Assembly (NCBI GenBank): GCA_900119285.1
Contig: FPIT01000004.1
Location: 248,001-312,000 of the forward strand
DNA from: Prevotellaceae bacterium HUN156
GTDB taxonomy: Bacteria; Bacteroidota; Bacteroidia; Bacteroidales; Bacteroidaceae
Direction: 5' to 3'
Length of the DNA stretch: 64,000 nucleotides
Under the pieces are notes generated by a model that had not been told where the DNA came from, did not search any database, and saw only the letters and a list, made by a program, of their open reading frames with translations. A program made the position numbers and the translations under genes. Each line of letters begins with the position of its first letter. The stretch's first letter is position 1. Shown here piece after piece: positions 31,919 to 39,529 of the stretch.

Positions 31919-31951
31919 GAAAAGTAAAAAGGTAAACAAGTAAAAAGTAAA
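31919..31951. repeat. AGTAAAA heptamer-like repeats in the nuo operon
   Basis: Four units of (A/G)GTAAA(A/C)A with spacing 7-10 fill the gap between nuoCD and nuoH, 4 bp before the nuoH ATG. On the other strand they read TTTTACT, like the units in the barrel gene at 44637. Confidence 0.55.
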
Positions 31952-31954
31952 ATT

Positions 31955-33043
31955 ATGTTCGACTTTTCTATAGTTACACAATGGTTCGACGCTCTCCTTC
32001 GCGAGACACTCGGTTTGGGAGATTTTCTGTCGATATTGATTGAGTGCGTGCTGGTAGGTGCAGGCATCCTCGTAGGATATGCCCTCATTGCCATCGTACT
32101 GATATTTATGGAGCGTAAAGTTTGTGCCTACTTCCAGTGCCGTCTTGGCCCGATGCGTGTAGGTTACTGGGGCTTGCTGCAGGTGTTTGCTGACGTACTG
32201 AAGATGCTCATCAAGGAGATCTTCATCGTTGACAAGGCTGATAAGCTGCTCTATCTCGTGGCTCCACTCTTGGTGATTATCGGTTCTGTAGGCGCTTTCT
32301 CGTTCCTGCCTTGGAACAATGGTGCTACAGTGCTCGACTTCAACGTAGGTGTGTTCCTGCTGACTGCCATCTCTTCTATTGGCGTCGTAGGTATCTTCCT
32401 CGCTGGTTGGGGCTCAAACAATAAGTACTCTGTGCTTTCTGCTATGCGTGGTGCTGTGCAGATGATTTCTTACGAGATGTCACTCTGCCTCTGCTTGATT
32501 ACTGCCGTTATCCTGACAGGTACCATGCAGATGAGCGGTATTGTAGAAGCACAGACCGGTCCCTGGAAATGGTTGATTTTCCAAGGTCATATCCCTGCCA
32601 TCATCGCCTTCTTCGTATTCCTCATCGCAGGTAACGCAGAGGCTAACCGTGGCCCATTTGATATGGCTGAGGCTGAGAGTGAGTTGACCGCAGGTCATCA
32701 TACCGAGTATTCTGGTATGGGCTTCGGTTTCTTCTACCTCGCAGAGTTCCTCAACCTCTTTATCATCGCAGGTATCGCTGCTACCGTATTCCTCGGTGGT
32801 TGGGCTCCTGTGAACATTGGTATTGAGGCTTTCGATGCAGTGATGAACTACATCCCTGGTATCGTATGGTTCATGGCTAAGGCCTTCTTCCTGGTATGGA
32901 TTCTGATGTGGATTAAGTGGACTTTCCCACGTCTGCGTATCGACCAGATTCTGAAGCTGGAGTGGAAGTATCTGATGCCACTGGCACTGCTCAACCTCGT
33001 CATCATGACGGTTGTAGTAGCCCTGGGCTTATATATTAAATAA
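31955..33043 (+). CDS. nuoH: NADH-quinone oxidoreductase subunit H
   Basis: This 362-residue protein has eight transmembrane helices and forms part of the quinone channel next to NuoB/D. Conserved segments are MERKVCAYFQCRLGPMRVGY, LLQVFADVLKMLIKE, and the loop NRGPFDMAEAESELTAGHHT, with the acidic residues that link quinone chemistry to proton movement. It ends 9 bp before nuoI. Confidence 0.95.
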   Translation: MFDFSIVTQWFDALLRETLGLGDFLSILIECVLVGAGILVGYALIAIVLIFMERKVCAYFQCRLGPMRVGYWGLLQVFADVLKMLIKEIFIVDKADKLLYLVAPLLVIIGSVGAFSFLPWNNGATVLDFNVGVFLLTAISSIGVVGIFLAGWGSNNKYSVLSAMRGAVQMISYEMSLCLCLITAVILTGTMQMSGIVEAQTGPWKWLIFQGHIPAIIAFFVFLIAGNAEANRGPFDMAEAESELTAGHHTEYSGMGFGFFYLAEFLNLFIIAGIAATVFLGGWAPVNIGIEAFDAVMNYIPGIVWFMAKAFFLVWILMWIKWTFPRLRIDQILKLEWKYLMPLALLNLVIMTVVVALGLYIK

Positions 33044-33052
33044 GGTATAGCA

Positions 33053-33598
33053 ATGGAAAACAACAAAACATATTTCGGAGAAATCGGGCACGGCCTGAAG
33101 ACTTTGGCTATTGGTATGAAGACCACCTGGAAGGAATTCTTCAAGGACTTCTTTACCAATAAGTCTACAGAGCAGTATCCCGAGAACCGCAAGACTACAC
33201 TCCACGTATCAAAGCGTCATCGTGGTCGCCTGGTTTTCAAGCGCAACGAGGATGGTAGCTACAAGTGTACTGCTTGCACATTGTGCGAAAAGTCCTGTCC
33301 TAATGGAACCATCAAGATTGTAAGTCACATGGTGGAGGATCCTGAGACAGGTAAAAAGAAGAAGGTGCTCGACGATTATCAGTACGACCTGGGCGACTGC
33401 ATGTTCTGCCAACTCTGTACTAACGCCTGCAACTTCGACGCTATCGAGTTTACGAATGATTTCGAGAACGCTGTATTCGACCGTTCAAAGTTGGTGCTCC
33501 ACCTGAATAAGGAAGAATATAATGGTGGTTCACTGCCCAACCTGATTGATGGCGGTGCTGCGTTTGAGATTGGTAAGTTTAACACTAAAACGAAGTAA
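33053..33598 (+). CDS. nuoI: NADH-quinone oxidoreductase subunit I
   Basis: This 181-residue peripheral subunit carries two [4Fe-4S] clusters (N6a and N6b): CTACTLCEKSCPNGTI and CMFCQLCTNACNFDAIEF, each with four cysteines. The second cluster has Asn in place of the usual Pro after the last Cys. With NuoEFG absent, these would be the entry clusters for electrons, so the unknown donor should dock near NuoI. It lies 6 bp from nuoJ. Confidence 0.95.
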   Translation: MENNKTYFGEIGHGLKTLAIGMKTTWKEFFKDFFTNKSTEQYPENRKTTLHVSKRHRGRLVFKRNEDGSYKCTACTLCEKSCPNGTIKIVSHMVEDPETGKKKKVLDDYQYDLGDCMFCQLCTNACNFDAIEFTNDFENAVFDRSKLVLHLNKEEYNGGSLPNLIDGGAAFEIGKFNTKTK

Positions 33599-33604
33599 CG
33601 CATT

Positions 33605-34120
33605 ATGGCTAATACAGTTATGTTTATCATTCTCGCGGTCTTCATCATCGGTTCTGCACTGATGTGTGTAACGACCACGCGAATTATGCGAGCTGCAACA
33701 TTTATGTTGTTTGTGCTCTTCGGTGTAGCAGGCATCTATTTCCTGCTCGACTACACCTTCTTGGGGGCTGCTCAGATCTCAGTATATGCCGGAGGCGTTA
33801 CGATGATCTATGTATTCGCTATCCAGTTGGTAAGCAAGCGTACCCTGCAGGGTCTGGAGGAGCGCGTAAAGTCTAGCAAGATGATTGGTGGCGGTCTGGC
33901 TGCCCTTGCAGGACTGGTTGTTGTTGGTCTTATCTTGTTGAAGACTGGCTTCTATACCTTGGCTCCCGCTAACGTGGAAGTTCCTATGAGAGAGATCGGT
34001 ACGGCTATGGTAGGTGCTGACAAGTATCAGTATGTACTTGCCTTCGAGTTTATCTCACTGTTCCTGCTGGCATGTATCATTGGTGGATTAGTAGTAGCAA
34101 GAAAGGAGGATAAGCAATGA
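33605..34120 (+). CDS. nuoJ: NADH-quinone oxidoreductase subunit J
   Basis: This 171-residue membrane subunit has five helices, including the conserved third one (AAQISVYAGGVTMIYVFAIQ) with the pi-bulge region used in coupling. It overlaps nuoK by 4 bp (ATGA). Confidence 0.94.
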   Translation: MANTVMFIILAVFIIGSALMCVTTTRIMRAATFMLFVLFGVAGIYFLLDYTFLGAAQISVYAGGVTMIYVFAIQLVSKRTLQGLEERVKSSKMIGGGLAALAGLVVVGLILLKTGFYTLAPANVEVPMREIGTAMVGADKYQYVLAFEFISLFLLACIIGGLVVARKEDKQ

Positions 34121-34425
34121 TTCCCATAGAATGTTATTTTGCACTCAGTGCACTGCTGTTCTTCATTGGCGTTTATGGCTTTGTGACTCGTCGCAACCTG
34201 ATTGCCATGCTCATCTCTGTTGAGTTGGTACTCAACGCAGTGGATATCAACTTTGCAGCCGTTAACCGTCTGCTCTATCCACAGGGTATGGAGGGAATGT
34301 TCATGACGCTCTTTGTGATTGGTGTTGCAGCTGCAGAGTCAGCTGTGGCTATCGCTATTATCATCAATGTCTATCGCAACTTCCGTAGCGATCGCGTTGA
34401 CAGTATTAAGAATATGAAATGGTAA
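34117..34425 (+). CDS. nuoK: NADH-quinone oxidoreductase subunit K
   Basis: This 102-residue subunit has three helices. It has the MrpC-like pattern NLIAMLISVELVLNAVDINF, with the conserved Glu of the first proton channel, and a second Glu in VAAAESAVAIA. It ends directly against the nuoL start. Confidence 0.95.
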   Translation: MIPIECYFALSALLFFIGVYGFVTRRNLIAMLISVELVLNAVDINFAAVNRLLYPQGMEGMFMTLFVIGVAAAESAVAIAIIINVYRNFRSDRVDSIKNMKW

Positions 34426-36423
34426 ATGGTTATGGAAATATATAGTTATTCATTTCTAATCCTTCTGCTGCCTGCGCTTTCCTTCGTGATTCTTGCGCTG
34501 GCTGGCATGAAGATGTCGCATAAGACTGCAGGTCTTATCGGCACGACCTCATTGGGACTGGTTACCGTATTGTCTTATCTGACTGCCTTTGCCTATTTCG
34601 GTGCAGACCGTACAGCCGCTGGCACTTACGCAACCATCGTTCCTTACAACTTCACATGGCTGCCATTGGGCAATCTGCACTTTGATATGGGTATCCTCTT
34701 GGATCCTATATCAGTGATGATGCTGATTGTTATATCGACAGTCTCTTTGATGGTACATATCTATTCATTCGGCTACATGCACGGTGAGAAGGGCTTCCAG
34801 CGTTATTACGCTTTCCTGAGTCTGTTCACCATGTCAATGCTCGGACTGGTTGTTGCTACCAACATCTTCCAGATGTACACTTTCTGGGAGTTGGTAGGTG
34901 TATCATCTTATCTGTTGATTGGATTCTACTACCCGTTGAAGCCCGCTATTGCTGCCTCTAAGAAGGCATTCATCGTAACGCGCTTCGCTGATATGTTCTT
35001 CCTGATTGGTATCCTGCTGTTTGGTTACTACACCGATTCGTTCAGTTTCTCGTTTGCTGGCGATATCGTAATGGGTACCGGTACTACTCCATTCATCACA
35101 GGTAATGCTGCCAAGGCTGTGGCTGCTGCAGGTTTTATCCTGCCTACCGCACTGGTGCTGATGTTTATTGGTGGTGCTGGTAAGAGTGCTATGTTCCCCT
35201 TGCATATCTGGCTGCCCGATGCTATGGAAGGTCCTACACCTGTATCTGCGCTGATTCACGCTGCTACCATGGTGGTAGCTGGTGTATTCCAGATTGCACG
35301 TATGTTCCCCCTTTGGATTGAGTATGCTCAGCCTCAGATGAGCATCGTAGTATGGGTAGGTGTATTCACCGCTTTCTATGCCGCTGCTGTTGCTTGTGCA
35401 CAGAGCGATATCAAGCGTGTGCTTGCCTTCTCTACTATTTCTCAGATTGCCTTCATGATGGTTGCATTGGGTGTATCACTGCCTGGTCATCATGGAGTTC
35501 TCGACAACCATGCACAGCTGGGTTATATGGCTGGTATGTTCCACCTGTTTACTCACGCTATGTTCAAGGCTTGTCTGTTCCTTGGTGCAGGTTGCATTAT
35601 CCATGCAGTTCATTCAAATGAGATGGCGCTGATGGGTGGTCTGCGCAAGTATATGCCTATCACTCATATCACCTTCCTTATCAGCTGTCTGGCTATCGCT
35701 GGTATTCCTTTCTTCTCAGGCTTCAGCTCAAAGGATGAGATTATCACTGCTTGCTTCGCCTACAGTCCTGTAGTAGGTTGGATTATGACTGGTATTGCTG
35801 CAATGACTGCTTTCTATATGTTCCGTTTGTACTACGGTATCTTCTGGGGTACAGAGAATAAGGAAGCTCATGCACATCATACACCACATGAGGCTCCTCT
35901 CACAATGACTGCTCCTCTGATTGTACTTTGTGTTATCACAATGGGTGTTGGTATCTACACCACCATTGCCGGTTTTGCAGGATGGGGTGGAAGTTTCGGC
36001 TCGTTTGTTTCTGCCGAGGGAACAAACTATACCATCCACTTCGATACACAAATTGCTGCTACTTCTACGGTGATTGCCATTTTGAGCATTTGTCTGGCTA
36101 CCTATATCTATAAAGGTGAGAGCCAGCCTATCGCAGATCGTTTGTACAAGATGTTCCCCAAGCTGCATCGTGCAGCCTATAAGCGTTTCTATCAAGACGA
36201 GATTTGGCAGTATGTTACTCACCGCATTATTTTCCGTTGCGTTTCTACTCCTATTGCTTGGTTCGACCGTCATGTAGTTGATGGTACGTTTAACTTCTTG
36301 GCATGGGGTGCCAACGAGGCTGGTGAGTCTATCCGTCCATGGCAGAGTGGCGATGTCCGTCAGTATGCCGTATGGTTCCTGACTGGTACAGTAGCATTAA
36401 CATTAATCCTGCTTGCAATCTAA
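34426..36423 (+). CDS. nuoL: NADH-quinone oxidoreductase subunit L
   Basis: This antiporter-like proton-pumping subunit has 665 residues from the ATG at 34426; a second ATG at 34432 gives a more typical N-terminus (MEIYSYSF) and may be the true start. The conserved core has YTFWELVGVSSYLLIGFYY, GGAGKSAMFPLHIWLPDAME and HAATMVVAGVF. The long C-terminal lateral-helix region runs from about 560. It is the distal subunit of the membrane arm. Confidence 0.95.
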   Translation: MVMEIYSYSFLILLLPALSFVILALAGMKMSHKTAGLIGTTSLGLVTVLSYLTAFAYFGADRTAAGTYATIVPYNFTWLPLGNLHFDMGILLDPISVMMLIVISTVSLMVHIYSFGYMHGEKGFQRYYAFLSLFTMSMLGLVVATNIFQMYTFWELVGVSSYLLIGFYYPLKPAIAASKKAFIVTRFADMFFLIGILLFGYYTDSFSFSFAGDIVMGTGTTPFITGNAAKAVAAAGFILPTALVLMFIGGAGKSAMFPLHIWLPDAMEGPTPVSALIHAATMVVAGVFQIARMFPLWIEYAQPQMSIVVWVGVFTAFYAAAVACAQSDIKRVLAFSTISQIAFMMVALGVSLPGHHGVLDNHAQLGYMAGMFHLFTHAMFKACLFLGAGCIIHAVHSNEMALMGGLRKYMPITHITFLISCLAIAGIPFFSGFSSKDEIITACFAYSPVVGWIMTGIAAMTAFYMFRLYYGIFWGTENKEAHAHHTPHEAPLTMTAPLIVLCVITMGVGIYTTIAGFAGWGGSFGSFVSAEGTNYTIHFDTQIAATSTVIAILSICLATYIYKGESQPIADRLYKMFPKLHRAAYKRFYQDEIWQYVTHRIIFRCVSTPIAWFDRHVVDGTFNFLAWGANEAGESIRPWQSGDVRQYAVWFLTGTVALTLILLAI

Positions 36424-36438
36424 ATCGAAAGTACAATT

Positions 36439-37923
36439 ATGAGTATATTAACATTATTCGTAGTAATCCCCGCCCTGATGCTCGTTGGCCTTTGGTTGGC
36501 TAAGAACGTTAATCAGGTGCGTGGTGTGATGGTGGTCGGCGCTTCATGTCTGCTGGCCCTGTCAGTATGGCTGACCATCTATTTCGTTCAGCAGCGTGCA
36601 GCAGGTAATACTGATGTAATGCTGTTGACGGCTTCTACGCCTTGGTTCAAGCCTCTTAATATCGCCTATTCTGTTGGTGTTGACGGTATCTCTGTAGTGA
36701 TGCTGCTCCTGTCGAGCATTATCGTATTCACTGGTACCTTTGCCTCATGGCAGCTGAAGCCCATGACCAAGGAATATTTCCTTTGGTTCACCCTGCTTTC
36801 TACAGGTGTGTATGGCTTCTTCATCTGCACCGATATGTTCACCATGTTTATGTTCTACGAGGTAGCCCTCATCCCCATGTATCTGCTGATTGGTGTCTGG
36901 GGTTCTGGTAACAAGGAGTATGCTGCCATGAAGTTGACACTGATGCTGATGGGTGGTTCTGCTCTCTTGATTATTGGTATTCTGGGTATCTACTATTTCA
37001 GTGGTGCCACCACGATGAACGTCAACGAGATTGCTGCTCTTCACAACATCCCCGTAGCCATTCAGAAAGTCTTCTTCCCATTCATCTTCATTGGTTTCGG
37101 TGTGCTGGGTGCATTGTTCCCCTTCCACACATGGTCACCTGATGGTCATGCTTCAGCCCCTACAGCTGTATCTATGCTCCACGCTGGTGTACTGATGAAA
37201 CTGGGAGGTTACGGCTGCTTCCGCGTAGCAATGTATCTGTTGCCAGATGCTGCTAACGAGTTGGCTTGGATCTTCTTGATTCTGACCACTATCTCTGTAG
37301 TATACGGTGCCTTCTCAGCTTGTGTACAGACTGACCTGAAGTATATCAATGCTTACTCATCTGTGTCTCACTGTGGCTTGGTGCTCTTCGCTCTGTTGAT
37401 GATGACTAAGACCTCATGCACAGGTGCTATCCTGCAGATGTTGTCACACGGTTTGATGACGGCTCTCTTCTTTGCCCTCATCGGTATGATATATGGTCGT
37501 ACCCACACCCGTGACATCCGCTACTTGGATGGCTTGATGAAGATTATGCCTTTCCTCGCAGTAGGATATGTAATTGCTGGTTTGGCTAACCTCGGTCTGC
37601 CTGGCTTCTCAGGTTTCATTGCTGAGATGACCATCTTTGTTGGTTCTTTTGAGAATCCCGATACGTTCCATCGTGTGGCTACCATCATCGCTTGTACCTC
37701 TATTGTAGTGACGGCTGTTTATATCCTCCGCGTAGTTGGTAAGATTTTGTATGGCGAGGTGAAGAATCCTCACTATCTGGAACTGACGGATGCTTCATGG
37801 GACGAGCGCTTTGCCGTTATCTGCCTCATTGCTTGTGTGGCTGGTCTCGGTCTGTTCCCTCTCTGGGCTAGCAACGTCATCAACGATGCCGTAGGACCTA
37901 TTCTCGAAAACATCATTAAATAA
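36439..37923 (+). CDS. nuoM: NADH-quinone oxidoreductase subunit M
   Basis: This 494-residue antiporter-like subunit has about 14 helices, with MFYEVALIPMYLLIGVWG (channel Glu), FPFHTWSPDGHASAPTAVS and LHAGVLMKLGGYG. It lies 15 bp from both nuoL and nuoN, and a purine-rich AAAGGAGGA sequence precedes nuoN, an unusually good ribosome site for this phylum. Confidence 0.95.
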   Translation: MSILTLFVVIPALMLVGLWLAKNVNQVRGVMVVGASCLLALSVWLTIYFVQQRAAGNTDVMLLTASTPWFKPLNIAYSVGVDGISVVMLLLSSIIVFTGTFASWQLKPMTKEYFLWFTLLSTGVYGFFICTDMFTMFMFYEVALIPMYLLIGVWGSGNKEYAAMKLTLMLMGGSALLIIGILGIYYFSGATTMNVNEIAALHNIPVAIQKVFFPFIFIGFGVLGALFPFHTWSPDGHASAPTAVSMLHAGVLMKLGGYGCFRVAMYLLPDAANELAWIFLILTTISVVYGAFSACVQTDLKYINAYSSVSHCGLVLFALLMMTKTSCTGAILQMLSHGLMTALFFALIGMIYGRTHTRDIRYLDGLMKIMPFLAVGYVIAGLANLGLPGFSGFIAEMTIFVGSFENPDTFHRVATIIACTSIVVTAVYILRVVGKILYGEVKNPHYLELTDASWDERFAVICLIACVAGLGLFPLWASNVINDAVGPILENIIK

Positions 37924-37938
37924 AGGAGGACGAAAGAT

Positions 37939-39399
37939 ATGAATTACGGACAATTCTTAAATATGATTCCCGAGGCCTTCTTGGTCCTCTCATTGCTTTT
38001 GGTGTTCTGCGCTGACTTCATCATCGCAAAGACAAAGGTGAAGGGTCACACACTAGCTGCCTTGACAATGGGTCTATTGGCTGTTGTTACGGTAGTAAGT
38101 CTGACTGCTCAGCCTGCAGAGGCATTCGGCGGTATGTATGTGGCTACACAGGCTTCTCAGGTAATGAAGGCTATCCTTGCTGCCGGTACATTGGTGGTAG
38201 TAATGATGGCTCAGACATGGATTGAGTCTAGCGCCTTGAACGTAAAGAACGAAGGCGAGTTCTATATGCTGATGCTGTCTACACTGCTCGGTATGTTTAT
38301 CATGGTATCTAGCGGTTCGTTCCTGTTGTTCTTCCTTGGATTGGAGACTGCCTCAGTGCCTATGGCATGTCTGGTGGCTTTCGATAAGTACAAGAAACAG
38401 AGCGCAGAGGCTGCTGCCAAGTATATTCTGGTTGCTACCTTCTCTAGCGGTGTGATGCTGTATGGTATCTCATTCGTTTACGCTGCTACAGGAACTCTCT
38501 ACTTCGACGATGTTGCTGCTAAACTGATGTCAACTTCTCCTCTCTACGAAGGAGCTTCACCTCTCGCTATTATGGGCTTGGTGTTCTTCTTCAGTGGTCT
38601 GGGCTTCAAGCTTTCGCTTGTTCCCTTCCACTTCTGGACAGCTGACACCTATCAGGGCGCTCCCACACCTGTTACTGGTTATCTGAGCGTATGTTCTAAG
38701 GGTGCTGCAGCCTTTGCTCTCATGGTTATCATGATGAAAGCCTTTGGTCCTCTGACTGCTTATTGGGAGTATCTGCTCTACATTGTTATCGTACTGAGCA
38801 TTACCATTGCCAACCTTTTCGCCATTCGTCAGAGCGAACTTAAGCGCTTTATGGCGTTTAGCTCTATCTCTCAGGCAGGATATATCATGTTGGCTGTTAT
38901 TGGAAGCAGTCAGGCTGGTATGGCTTCGCTGATGTACTATGTATTGGTATATGTTGTAGCTAACATGGCTGTGTTCACTGTTATCAATACGATTGAGCAT
39001 AATAATAATGGCGCTACACAGATGTCTGCATACAATGGTCTCTACCAGAGCAATCCAAAGTTGGCATTCCTCATGACGCTGGCCCTATTCTCTTTGGCAG
39101 GTATTCCTCCGTTTGCTGGTATGTTCTCTAAGTTCTTCGTATTCATGGCTGCCGCACAGCAGGGTTCTTTCTGGGCCTACTTCGTGGTATTCATTGCGTT
39201 GATCAACACAGTAGTGTCACTCTACTACTATCTGCTCATCGTAAAGGCTATGTATATCAAGCAGACAGAGACTCCGCTGCCCACCTTCAAGACTGACTTC
39301 AGCACTCGTGTTGCACTGGCAGTCTGCACGCTGGGTATCGCTCTCTTTGGCGTTTGCTCATGCATCTATGAGTATCTTTTTGCTGCATCTGCAATGTAA
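37939..39399 (+). CDS. nuoN: NADH-quinone oxidoreductase subunit N
   Basis: This 486-residue antiporter-like subunit has about 14 helices, with LFFLGLETASVPMACLVAF, LVPFHFWTADTYQGAPTPV and GMFSKFFVF. It is the last gene of the operon. A strong terminator follows 17 bp downstream. Confidence 0.95.
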   Translation: MNYGQFLNMIPEAFLVLSLLLVFCADFIIAKTKVKGHTLAALTMGLLAVVTVVSLTAQPAEAFGGMYVATQASQVMKAILAAGTLVVVMMAQTWIESSALNVKNEGEFYMLMLSTLLGMFIMVSSGSFLLFFLGLETASVPMACLVAFDKYKKQSAEAAAKYILVATFSSGVMLYGISFVYAATGTLYFDDVAAKLMSTSPLYEGASPLAIMGLVFFFSGLGFKLSLVPFHFWTADTYQGAPTPVTGYLSVCSKGAAAFALMVIMMKAFGPLTAYWEYLLYIVIVLSITIANLFAIRQSELKRFMAFSSISQAGYIMLAVIGSSQAGMASLMYYVLVYVVANMAVFTVINTIEHNNNGATQMSAYNGLYQSNPKLAFLMTLALFSLAGIPPFAGMFSKFFVFMAAAQQGSFWAYFVVFIALINTVVSLYYYLLIVKAMYIKQTETPLPTFKTDFSTRVALAVCTLGIALFGVCSCIYEYLFAASAM

Positions 39400-39415
39400 G
39401 CAAAACGACAATAAT

Positions 39416-39446
39416 AAAAAGGAGCCTGCGAGGGCTCCTTTTTTTG
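39416..39446 (+). terminator. Terminator of the nuo operon
   Basis: AAAAGGAGCC pairs perfectly with GGCTCCTTTT around a 6-nt loop, and the T run continues to 39445. Confidence 0.9.
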
Positions 39447-39458
39447 TCTTTAGTTTGC

Positions 39459-39529
39459 AGGCTGAATTCTCATCGAATTATGCGTGCAAACGCTTCGAAT
39501 TTAGGCTTCAAACGATCCGAATTCAGCCT
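39459..39529. repeat. Interrupted inverted repeat at the uvrA 3' end
   Basis: AGGCTGAATTC (39459-39469) and GAATTCAGCCT (39519-39529) are perfect 11-bp inverted arms. Between them lies a smaller hairpin, GCGT-GCAA-ACGC (39482-39493), and several GAATT repeats. The right arm contains the uvrA stop codon. It may serve as the uvrA terminator on the minus strand. Confidence 0.55.
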
